Positions 42,414-50,353 of a DNA stretch of 64,000 bases are shown here, one piece after another. Numbering within the stretch: the first letter of the stretch is position 1; every line of letters begins with the position of its first letter. The position numbers and the translations under genes are program-made. The DNA is from a bacterium 1XD21-13 (lineage in GTDB: Bacteria > Bacillota > Clostridia > Lachnospirales > Lachnospiraceae), in NCBI GenBank assembly GCA_009917555.1, contig QZDX01000007.1:124001-188000 (forward strand), given 5' to 3'. The notes beneath the pieces are model-generated. The model was not told where the DNA came from. It did no database searches and saw nothing but the letters and a program-made list of their open reading frames with translations.

Positions 42414-43319
42414 ATGAGTAAGGAAGAGGAAATGAAGCGTTCCATGGAAAAGGCAGAGGTTTTGATCGAGGCCCTGCCCTACATCCAGAGGTTCAACCGG
42501 AAAATCATTGTGGTAAAGTACGGTGGAAGTGCCATGGTAGACGAGGAGCTCAAGCGCAATGTGATTAAGGATGTCACCCTGTTAAAGCTGGTAGGCTTTA
42601 AGCCCATCATTGTACACGGCGGCGGCAAGGAGATCAGCCGCTGGGTGGGCAAGGTAGGCATGGAGCCTCGTTTCATCAATGGCCTGCGTGTGACGGACGA
42701 GGATACCATGGAGATTGCCGAGATGGTGCTGGGCAAGGTGGGAAAGAGCCTGGTGCAGATGGTGCAGGAGCTTGGTGTGAAGGCGGTGAGCATCAGCGGC
42801 AAGGATGGTGGACTGCTCCAGGTTGAGAAGAAATACTCCGACGGGGAGGACATCGGCTTTGTGGGCGAGATCACGGAGGTGAATCCCAAGATTCTTTACG
42901 ATCTTCTGGAAAAGGATTTCCTGCCCATCGTATGTCCCGTGGGTATGGATAAGGATTTTAATACCTACAATATTAACGCGGACGATGCGGCCTGCGCCAT
43001 TGCAAGGGCGGTCCACGCGGAGAAGCTGGCATTTTTGACGGACATAGAGGGGGTTTATCGGAACCCGGAGGACCCCTCCACCCTGATTTCCGAGCTTCAT
43101 GTAAAGGAGGCCCGGAAGCTGATCGGAGGCGGAACCATCGGAGGCGGCATGCTGCCAAAGCTTACCAACTGCATTGAGGCCATTGAAAATGGCGTGTCCA
43201 AGGTGCATATTCTGGACGGACGGATTGCCCACTGCCTGCTTTTGGAGATCTTCACCAACAAAGGAATCGGCACGGCTATGCTGAGCGAAGGAGAGACCAA
43301 CTATTATGATGGAGAATAA
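42414..43319 (+). CDS. argB: Acetylglutamate kinase
   Basis: The 301-residue protein has the amino-acid-kinase motifs [19 protein letters not shown] and [11 protein letters not shown], with [13 protein letters not shown] at the end. It phosphorylates N-acetylglutamate. AGGAG at 42400-42404 fits ATG 42414 (9 nt) better than 42408. It has its own consensus promoter and is coupled to argD by a 14-bp overlap. Confidence 0.95.
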   Translation: MSKEEEMKRSMEKAEVLIEALPYIQRFNRKIIVVKYGGSAMVDEELKRNVIKDVTLLKLVGFKPIIVHGGGKEISRWVGKVGMEPRFINGLRVTDEDTMEIAEMVLGKVGKSLVQMVQELGVKAVSISGKDGGLLQVEKKYSDGEDIGFVGEITEVNPKILYDLLEKDFLPIVCPVGMDKDFNTYNINADDAACAIARAVHAEKLAFLTDIEGVYRNPEDPSTLISELHVKEARKLIGGGTIGGGMLPKLTNCIEAIENGVSKVHILDGRIAHCLLLEIFTNKGIGTAMLSEGETNYYDGE

Positions 43320-44499
43320 AGAGACAATCATGAAACGGGCGGAGGAAGCCGTTTTACATACCTACAACCGTTACCCTCTTGTACTGGAGAAGGGCGAGGG
43401 TGTTTATCTGTACGACACAGACGGAAAGCAGTATCTGGACTTTGCGGCGGGGATCGCCGTGCAGGGCCTGGGCTATCATTACCCCGGCTATGACGAGGCC
43501 CTGAAGGAGCAGATTGACAGGCTGATGCACACCTCCAACCTTTTTTACAATATACCCGCTATGGAGGCCGCCGAGAAGCTTAAAAAGGCCAGCGGTATGA
43601 GCAAGGTATTCTTTACAAACAGCGGCACCGAGGCCATCGAGGGCGCTCTTAAGACGGCCAGAAAATATGCCTGGCTGAAGGACAAGAGGGAGGACCATGA
43701 GATCATTGCCATGAATCACTCTTTCCACGGGAGAAGTATGGGAGCTCTGTCCGTCACCGGCAATGAGGCTTATCAGGCGCCTTTTCGTCCCCTCATGGGC
43801 GGCGTGCGGTTTGCGGAGTATAACGATCTGGAGAGCGTTCGTGCCCAGATAACGGATCGGACCTGCGGGATTATTTTGGAGACCGTACAGGGGGAGGGCG
43901 GCATCTATCCGGCAACGGAGGCATTTTTGAGGGGTGTGGGGGAGCTCTGTGAAAAGCATGACATCCTGCTGATTCTGGACGAAATTCAGTGCGGCATGGG
44001 ACGTACCGGCCACATGTTCGCATGGCAGGAGTATGGGGTGAAGCCCAATGTGATGACCTGCGCCAAGGCTTTAGGCTGCGGCGTTCCTGTGGGAGCCTTT
44101 GTGCTGGACGAGAAGGCCGCGGGAGACTCTCTGGCGCCTGGAGATCACGGAACCACCTACGGAGGTAACCCCTTTGCCTGCGCTGCGGTCAGCACGGTTC
44201 TTGATCTTTTTGAAAAAAATGGGATTGTGGAGCATGTGCGGGAGGTTGGAGCATATCTCACTGAGCGGCTGGAGGAATTGGTGAAAAAATATGATTTCAT
44301 AGAGGAACGCAGAGGAAAGGGACTGATTCAGGGCCTGGCGTTAAAGGGTAGACCTGTGGGAGAAATTGTGGTAAAATCACAGGAAATGGGCCTTTTGGTG
44401 ATCACGGCGGGGAACAATGTTCTGCGCCTGGTTCCGCCGCTCATTATTGAGAAGAAGCATGTGGACGAGATGCTTGAGAAGCTGACGAAGGCTTTTTGA
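43306..44499 (+). CDS. argD: Acetylornithine aminotransferase
   Basis: The 397-residue class III PLP aminotransferase has [14 protein letters not shown], the [14 protein letters not shown] Asp block and the PLP Lys in [15 protein letters not shown]. It converts N-acetylglutamate semialdehyde to N-acetylornithine. The start overlaps argB by 14 bp; AAGGAGAG lies about 11 nt before it. Confidence 0.94.
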   Translation: MMENKETIMKRAEEAVLHTYNRYPLVLEKGEGVYLYDTDGKQYLDFAAGIAVQGLGYHYPGYDEALKEQIDRLMHTSNLFYNIPAMEAAEKLKKASGMSKVFFTNSGTEAIEGALKTARKYAWLKDKREDHEIIAMNHSFHGRSMGALSVTGNEAYQAPFRPLMGGVRFAEYNDLESVRAQITDRTCGIILETVQGEGGIYPATEAFLRGVGELCEKHDILLILDEIQCGMGRTGHMFAWQEYGVKPNVMTCAKALGCGVPVGAFVLDEKAAGDSLAPGDHGTTYGGNPFACAAVSTVLDLFEKNGIVEHVREVGAYLTERLEELVKKYDFIEERRGKGLIQGLALKGRPVGEIVVKSQEMGLLVITAGNNVLRLVPPLIIEKKHVDEMLEKLTKAF

Positions 44500-44573
44500 G
44501 AGGTCCTGAATTCTCCGAATGAGATCCCCCTGTGGAGGGGCACCGGAGGAAACCAATAGAAAAGGAAGAGCTT

Positions 44574-45971
44574 ATGAGACATAAAATATATCGAAGAGCC
44601 TTGGCCATTTTTTGTGTACTCCTTGTGTTTTCACAGATAGTTCAGGTGGCGGCCTCTTATCACAGAGAGCGTCTCCTTAAGGAAGAGGGAGAGGCACAGG
44701 AGGAGGAGAGGGGCCTGACGCTCTGGTATACGGATGAGAAGCTGAACGCATACCTGGTGGAGGCGGCTGCGGAATTTGAGCAGCAGCATCAGACAGAGGT
44801 TACGCTGCAGCTGGTAACGGCAGTGGATTACATTGAGCATATTAATACGGCCAGTATTTCCGATTTGGGCGGGCCGGATCTCTTTATCACCTCCAGCGAG
44901 CTTTTGGAGAAGGCGAGGCTTTCCGGCCTGGCTGTGGAGAATGACAGCTTCTCGGAGCGGGAGCTTCAGAACAACTTCCCCCAAAAGGCTCTGGATGCGG
45001 CCACCTGCGGGGGAAAGCTGATGGCCTACCCCTTCTATTTTGAGACCTGCTTCCTTCTGTATAACAAGGGCTACACGGACGCGGCGCCGGGGACCATTGA
45101 TGAGATCCTGGCCTATGCGGACAATTTTGAGGGCGGCGCCGCCACAGAAAAGGTAGAGAGCATTTTCAAGTGGAATGTTGCGGATATTTTTTATAATTTC
45201 TTCTTTATAGCGAATTATGTAAACTTAGGAGGCGCTACGGGGGACAATAAGGCGGAGGTGGATCTCTCCGCTGAGGAGCTTGTGCGCTGCCTGGAATATT
45301 ATCAAAGTCTGAATGCCTTCTTTGCCATCGACGCGGACGAGGTAACCACGGAAAATGTGCTTCAGGAATTTATAGACGGAAAGATTGTCTATACCATAGC
45401 CAAGACGGATGCCATCGCGAGGCTGGACGCAGCCATTGCGGAGGGAAGCGTGTACCAGGTTCCTGAGGAGGAAGCAGAAGGAGAGGATCAGACTGAGACG
45501 GAAGCCCCGGAGGGTGAGGAGCAGCCGACAGAGGAGGAGACAGAAGAGCAGCAGCCTGGGGATAACGGCTATTTTTATGGAATTGCCCAGGTGCCGGATT
45601 TGACCGGGGAGCTTCACACAAAAGGACTTTCCGTGACCAACTCCGTGGTGGTCAATGCCTATTCCAAGGAGCGGGAGCTGGCAAAGGAGCTTGCCAGATA
45701 TCTGACCTACGACAAGGTGGATTCCCTCTATACCACGGCAAACAAGATGCCGGCAAAGATGGGAGTCAGCTACGCAAATGAGGAGATGAATCTTTTGTTT
45801 GCCCAGTATGAGGATTCCGTGGAGGTGCCCAAAATCACGGACCTGTCCAATTATTGGATTGAGATGGAGATTGCCTTTGCCAATATCTGGAGGGGCAATG
45901 ACGTGGGAACGGAGATTGACGCAGTGAATCAGATGGTTCATGCCCAGTTAGCTACAGAAAAAAATGAGTAA
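44574..45971 (+). CDS. Orphan ABC-type solute-binding protein with acidic insertion
   Basis: The 465-residue protein has an N-terminal export segment (ALAIFCVLLVFSQIVQVAAS) without a lipobox Cys, then a sugar-type binding-protein fold (LTLWYTDEKLNAYLVEAAAEFEQQH; GGKLMAYPFYFETCFLLYNK). Around residues 297-330 is a Glu/Gln/Thr-rich low-complexity insert (EEEAEGEDQTETEAPEGEEQ) before a normal C-terminal lobe. No permease or ATPase gene is adjacent. It may be a membrane-tethered sensor or share another transporter. AAAAGGAAG precedes ATG 44574. Confidence 0.78.
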   Translation: MRHKIYRRALAIFCVLLVFSQIVQVAASYHRERLLKEEGEAQEEERGLTLWYTDEKLNAYLVEAAAEFEQQHQTEVTLQLVTAVDYIEHINTASISDLGGPDLFITSSELLEKARLSGLAVENDSFSERELQNNFPQKALDAATCGGKLMAYPFYFETCFLLYNKGYTDAAPGTIDEILAYADNFEGGAATEKVESIFKWNVADIFYNFFFIANYVNLGGATGDNKAEVDLSAEELVRCLEYYQSLNAFFAIDADEVTTENVLQEFIDGKIVYTIAKTDAIARLDAAIAEGSVYQVPEEEAEGEDQTETEAPEGEEQPTEEETEEQQPGDNGYFYGIAQVPDLTGELHTKGLSVTNSVVVNAYSKERELAKELARYLTYDKVDSLYTTANKMPAKMGVSYANEEMNLLFAQYEDSVEVPKITDLSNYWIEMEIAFANIWRGNDVGTEIDAVNQMVHAQLATEKNE

Positions 45972-46039
45972 CATAATTATTCCAATGATAGGGAAAGCTA
46001 TTTCTACGAAGGAGAATGAGAGCGAAGGAGGCTTTTACT

Positions 46040-46471
46040 ATGATTGGAATTTTTATTGCCTTGATTTCCGGGGCACTTATGAGTATCCAGGGCGTGTTCA
46101 ATACGGAGGTGACCAAGAGCAGCAGTATGTGGGCGTCCGCAAGCTGGGTGCAGTTTTCGGCCCTTTTGACCTGTCTCATTGTCTGGATGCTCCGGGACAG
46201 GGAAAATCTTATGCATGTGTTCCAGGTAAGCCCCAAATACATGCTGCTGGGTGGTGTGATTGGAGCCTTTATTACCTTTACGGTGATTCAGAGTATGGAC
46301 AGCCTGGGACCAGCTAAGGCTGTTATGCTCATTGTGATTTCCCAGCTGATTGTGGCCTATCTCATCGAGCTGTTCGGGATATTCGGGGTAGAAAAAGCGG
46401 CCTTTGAGTGGCGGAAGGCCCTTGGAATGATCATTGCCATTGTGGGGGTTGTCCTCTTTAAGTGGGAGTAA
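46040..46471 (+). CDS. DUF606/YdcZ-type small DMT transporter
   Basis: The 143-residue protein has five hydrophobic segments and the family motif GALMSIQGVFNTEV near the start, ending GMIIAIVGVVLFKW. Such half-size drug/metabolite-superfamily transporters work as dimers; the substrate is unknown. GAAGGAGG (46024-46031) lies 8 nt before ATG 46040. It follows the binding-protein gene by about 70 bp. Confidence 0.82.
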   Translation: MIGIFIALISGALMSIQGVFNTEVTKSSSMWASASWVQFSALLTCLIVWMLRDRENLMHVFQVSPKYMLLGGVIGAFITFTVIQSMDSLGPAKAVMLIVISQLIVAYLIELFGIFGVEKAAFEWRKALGMIIAIVGVVLFKWE

Positions 46472-46478
46472 AAAAAGG

Positions 46479-46507
46479 TTGTAATCGGCTTCAAAATCGG
46501 CTACACT
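46479..46507 (+). promoter_or_regulatory. Promoter of the comEA operon with direct repeats
   Basis: TTGTAA (46479-46484), 17 bp, TACACT (46502-46507). The spacer holds two ATCGGCT copies 12 bp apart, suitable for an OmpR-type regulator such as the one encoded downstream. Confidence 0.55.
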
Positions 46508-46559
46508 TATATTGTCCGCATCAGAGGGGTTCCCGGTCCAAGGGAAAGGATTGGGAAGG

Positions 46560-47159
46560 ATGAAGGAAATAAAAATTATTTTATGTGCTTTGGCGGTGTT
46601 ACAGCTTTTGTCTTGCGGGGGCTGTAAGAAAAAGGCCGTATTGTATGACAGCAGCGGGCTTGAGGAGAGCTTGGGGGAAAAGGATTCCAAGGAAGAGGCT
46701 TTGGAGGCATCGGGAGAAGAGGTTGTCGCGGAGGAACCGAAGCTGATCTGCGTCTATGTATGCGGTGAGGTAAAGAATCCGGGTGTCTATGAGCTGGACG
46801 CCCAGTCTCGAATCGGGGAAGCGGTGGAGGCTGCCGGAGGTATGACGGCGGAGGCCGCGGACACCTTTTTAAACCTGGCGGAGCATATGACAGACGGACA
46901 AAAGATAGAGGTGCCTTCCAGGGAAGAAGCTAAAACAATGGAAGAGCAGAGAGAACAGCAGGAGAGCGGCCTTGTGAATCTCAATACGGCTGATATGGAG
47001 CAGCTGATGACCCTTACGGGTATTGGGGAATCCAAGGCTCACGACATCCTTAACTATCGGGAACAGAGCGGAGGCTTTCGGACAAAGGAGGATCTCATGC
47101 AGATTCCCGGCATTAAGGAGCGGGTTTTTGAAAAGATCAAGGATCAGATTACAGTGTGA
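46560..47159 (+). CDS. comEA: ComEA-family DNA-binding lipoprotein
   Basis: The 199-residue protein has a lipoprotein signal (ILCALAVLQLLSCGGCKKK), an SLBB domain (VYVCGEVKNPGVYEL, residues about 64-118) and a C-terminal helix-hairpin-helix pair (VNLNTADMEQLMTLTGIG and DLMQIPGIKERVFEKI). It captures extracellular DNA for uptake. A lipid anchor instead of the usual membrane helix is a variation. ATG 46560 behind GGGAAGGA decides the start. A two-component pair and a GerMN lipoprotein separate it from comEC. Confidence 0.9.
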   Translation: MKEIKIILCALAVLQLLSCGGCKKKAVLYDSSGLEESLGEKDSKEEALEASGEEVVAEEPKLICVYVCGEVKNPGVYELDAQSRIGEAVEAAGGMTAEAADTFLNLAEHMTDGQKIEVPSREEAKTMEEQREQQESGLVNLNTADMEQLMTLTGIGESKAHDILNYREQSGGFRTKEDLMQIPGIKERVFEKIKDQITV

Positions 47160-47173
47160 AAGAGGCAGAAGAG

Positions 47174-47860
47174 ATGGCAAAAAAGGTATTGGTAGTGGAC
47201 GATGAAAAGCTGATTGTAAAGGGACTGCGCTTCAGTCTGGAGCAGGAGGGAATGGAAGTGGACTGCGCCTATGACGGGGAAGAGGCCCTGGAGTACGCCC
47301 GAAGTAAAGAGTATGATATGGTCCTTTTGGATGTGATGCTTCCGAAGATGGACGGCTTTGAGGTCTGTCAGCAGATTCGTGAATTCTCCAATATGCCCAT
47401 TGTCATGCTGACTGCCAAGGGAGACGACATGGATAAGATCCTCGGCCTGGAGTACGGGGCCGATGACTATATTACGAAGCCCTTTAATATTCTGGAGATC
47501 AAGGCCCGGATCAAGGCGATTATGCGGCGGACCGGACGCCCGGAAAAGGGGAAGCAGGGAAAAGTAGTGGAAGCCTCGGAGCTTCGGATGGATCTGGAGA
47601 GCCGGCGGCTCTTCATAGCCGGGAAGGAGATCAATCTGACCGCCAAGGAGTTTGATCTTCTGGAGCTGATGGCACTGAATCCGGGCAAGGTATATGGCCG
47701 GGAGAGCCTTTTGAATACCGTGTGGGGCTATGAATATCCCGGTGACGTGAGAACCGTGGATGTGCACATCCGCCGTCTGCGGGAAAAGATTGAGACAAAT
47801 CCAAGTGAGCCGAAGTATGTTCACACAAAGTGGGGAGTGGGCTATTATTTCCAAGCATAG
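47174..47860 (+). CDS. OmpR/PhoB-family response regulator
   Basis: The 228-residue protein has a receiver domain with acidic pair D9-D10, phospho-acceptor D53 (LLDVMLPKMDGFE), Thr in MLTAKGD and Lys in ADDYITKPF, then a winged-helix DNA-binding domain (LTAKEFDLLELMALNPGKVYGR). WalR/MtrA are the nearest types. ATG 47174 is preferred over GTG 47156. The kinase gene overlaps its end by 44 bp. Confidence 0.93.
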   Translation: MAKKVLVVDDEKLIVKGLRFSLEQEGMEVDCAYDGEEALEYARSKEYDMVLLDVMLPKMDGFEVCQQIREFSNMPIVMLTAKGDDMDKILGLEYGADDYITKPFNILEIKARIKAIMRRTGRPEKGKQGKVVEASELRMDLESRRLFIAGKEINLTAKEFDLLELMALNPGKVYGRESLLNTVWGYEYPGDVRTVDVHIRRLREKIETNPSEPKYVHTKWGVGYYFQA

Positions 47861-49274
47861 AGTTGTTATTACATATCTGAAAAGTCTGAAGGCTCGCATA
47901 CTTCTGGTATTGCTGCTGGCCGGCTGGCTGCCTATGCTGATTGTGGCCTACGGAGTGCTGGACAGCTATCGGGAGAGAGCCATTTCCGTTCGAAGCACGG
48001 ATGTGCAGAATCAGTGTCGAATCCTGTCCAACCAGCTGGTGAGCTACAATTATCTGAAGGACCCCTCCTCGGAGCTCATCGGAGGAGAGCTGACGCAGCT
48101 TTCCAATCTGTATGATGGGCGAATCATTGTGATTGATCAGAATTTTAAGGTGATCCGGGATACCTATGGCTTGATCGAGGGAAAGCTGGTGGTATCCGAG
48201 GAGGTCATTCGCTGCTTTAAGGGGGAGACCACCAACCAGCTCTCCAATAAGCGTTATATTGAGATGACGGTTCCCATTCAGGAGACGGATACCCAAAGCA
48301 TTATCGGCGTCCTGCTGGTGAGCGTGTCCACGGACAGCATCTGGGACAACCTGGATGTGCTCACGGGAAATGCCCTGATCTTTGTTTTGATCTGCGGCGT
48401 TTTGGTGCTGACCTTTGCTATTTTGCTCTCCTATTTTCTGGGGCGCCCCTTCCACCGGATGGTGCTGTCCCTTCGGGAGATTGCGGAGGGCCATACCACG
48501 GAGGACTTGAAGATCCGGTCCTATACGGAGACGGAGGAGATCTCCCGGCAGTTCAATAAGATTGTGAATCAGATGCGGGTGCTGGACGATTCCCGCCAGG
48601 AATTTGTATCCAATGTGTCCCATGAGCTGAAAACGCCCCTGACCTCCATGAAGGTGCTGGCGGATTCCCTGCTGGCCCAGGAGGACGCGCCCAGGGAGCT
48701 CTATCAGGAGTTTATGGGGGATATTGCCGAGGAGATCGAGCGGGAGAATAAGATCATCACGGACCTTCTGTCCCTGGTGAAGATGGACAAGAAGGCGGCC
48801 AATCTCAACATTGAGCCGGTGGACATCAATGATCTTTTGGAGCTGATTTTGAAGCGTCTGCGTCCCATTGCGGCCCGGAAGAATATTGAGATGGTTCTGG
48901 AGAGCTTTCGCCCAGTAACGGCGGAGGTGGATGCGGGGCGGCTGTCCCTGGCCTTCACCAATCTTATGGAAAATGCGGTAAAGTATAACAAGGAAAATGG
49001 CTGGGTCCATGTGTCCCTGGATGCGGATCACAAGTTTTTCTATGTGAAGGTGATGGATTCGGGCATGGGTATCCCGGAGGAATCATTGGACTATATTTTT
49101 GAACGTTTTTATCGTGTGGATAAGTCTCACTCCAATGAGATCGATGGAACGGGCTTGGGACTTGCCATTACCAGAAGCGCCATACAGGTTCACAAAGGAG
49201 CCATAAAGGTGACCAGTCATGTGGGAGAAGGCACCACCTTTTCTGTGCGGATTCCCTTGAATTATATCGCTTAG
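47817..49274 (+). CDS. Sensor histidine kinase (HAMP-HisKA-HATPase)
   Basis: The 485-residue protein has two membrane segments (ARILLVLLLAGWLPMLIVAY; LIFVLICGVLVLTFAILLSY) bounding an extracellular sensor of about 140 residues, then HAMP, the phospho-His in NVSHELKTPLTSM, the N box (LMENAVKYN) and G boxes DSGMGIPEES, GTGLGLAITRS. It phosphorylates the preceding regulator. The only fitting start is ATG 47817 inside the regulator gene; its ribosome site is weak, in line with translational coupling. Confidence 0.9.
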   Translation: MFTQSGEWAIISKHRVVITYLKSLKARILLVLLLAGWLPMLIVAYGVLDSYRERAISVRSTDVQNQCRILSNQLVSYNYLKDPSSELIGGELTQLSNLYDGRIIVIDQNFKVIRDTYGLIEGKLVVSEEVIRCFKGETTNQLSNKRYIEMTVPIQETDTQSIIGVLLVSVSTDSIWDNLDVLTGNALIFVLICGVLVLTFAILLSYFLGRPFHRMVLSLREIAEGHTTEDLKIRSYTETEEISRQFNKIVNQMRVLDDSRQEFVSNVSHELKTPLTSMKVLADSLLAQEDAPRELYQEFMGDIAEEIERENKIITDLLSLVKMDKKAANLNIEPVDINDLLELILKRLRPIAARKNIEMVLESFRPVTAEVDAGRLSLAFTNLMENAVKYNKENGWVHVSLDADHKFFYVKVMDSGMGIPEESLDYIFERFYRVDKSHSNEIDGTGLGLAITRSAIQVHKGAIKVTSHVGEGTTFSVRIPLNYIA

Positions 49275-49321
49275 AGGAATGGTCAGTGAAGGAGACTAGT
49301 CTTGTGGCCGGGAGGTATTCT

Positions 49322-50257
49322 ATGAGAAAATATAGACGGATTTGTTTTCTGTGTGTACTTCTGGTTCTTTTCACTGCTCTTTGGGGATGTAACCGTAGGG
49401 AGCAAAAGCCAGAGGAGCATGAGACAGGTTATCAGATCTATTATATCAATAAGGACGAAACAGCGGTAGTTACAGAAGCCTATGAGCCAAAGGGAGAGAC
49501 CGTCAGCGCGCTTCTGGAGGAATTTCTTGGCTGTCTGAAAGAAAGCAATGGAGAGCGGGAAGAAAAGCCTGCAATTCCGGAGAATGTAACGCTTCTTGAT
49601 TATACCCTGGAAAAAGGGCAGCTATCCCTCCGGTTCGATCTGGCTTACCTGGACATGAACCCGCTGTATGAGATTCTCTGCCGCTCCGCCATTGTGCGGA
49701 CCCTGTGTCAGATCCCGGAGGTGGAGAGCGTGTCCTTTATGGTGGAGGACAGCCCCCTTATGGACTCCAACGAGACCCCCATTGGCTTTCTCAATGAGGA
49801 GAGCTTTGTGGAAAATGCAGGTGAGGAGATCAACACCTATACCAAGACCACCCTGACCCTCTATTTTGCAAATGAGAAGGGGGATCATCTGGTGAGCGAG
49901 CGGGTGGAGGTTCGCTACAGCAGCAATATGTCAGTGGAAAAGCTGGTGGTGGAGAGGCTGATCAAGGGACCGATCACAAAGTCGGCTTACCCGGCAATCC
50001 CTTCGGACACGAAGATTGTCAGCATTTCTACTAAGGATGGAATATGTTATGTAAATCTGGACGATGGATTTTTGGGCCAGGGCTATGATGTCCTGGAGCA
50101 GATCCCCGTGTACTCCATTGTCAATTCCCTCACGGAGATTCCGGGGATCAGCAAGGTGCAGATTCTCATCAACGGAGAGACCAACATCACCTACCAGGAG
50201 AGCATCCGCTTTGAGACCATCTTTGAGCGGAACCTGGATTTGATCGAGGAATCGTAG
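49322..50257 (+). CDS. GerMN-domain lipoprotein
   Basis: The 311-residue protein has a lipoprotein signal (FLCVLLVLFTALWGCNRRE) and two GerMN domains (residues about 35-150 and 165-295; the second with LVVERLIKGP and SISTKDGICYVNLDDGFL). GerM acts at the forespore envelope in Bacillus, and LpqB of actinobacteria uses the same domain next to MtrAB. Here it follows an OmpR-type regulator and kinase, so a role as envelope modulator of that kinase is a fair hypothesis. GGGAGG before ATG 49322 decides the start. Confidence 0.85.
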   Translation: MRKYRRICFLCVLLVLFTALWGCNRREQKPEEHETGYQIYYINKDETAVVTEAYEPKGETVSALLEEFLGCLKESNGEREEKPAIPENVTLLDYTLEKGQLSLRFDLAYLDMNPLYEILCRSAIVRTLCQIPEVESVSFMVEDSPLMDSNETPIGFLNEESFVENAGEEINTYTKTTLTLYFANEKGDHLVSERVEVRYSSNMSVEKLVVERLIKGPITKSAYPAIPSDTKIVSISTKDGICYVNLDDGFLGQGYDVLEQIPVYSIVNSLTEIPGISKVQILINGETNITYQESIRFETIFERNLDLIEES

Positions 50258-50353
50258 AGATTACGGAACTGGAAAACAGTAATATCCAATAGATTTCCAT
50301 AAAGGTGTACGGATCGGATATTACGGAACTAAAATAGGAGCAATATAAAATTA

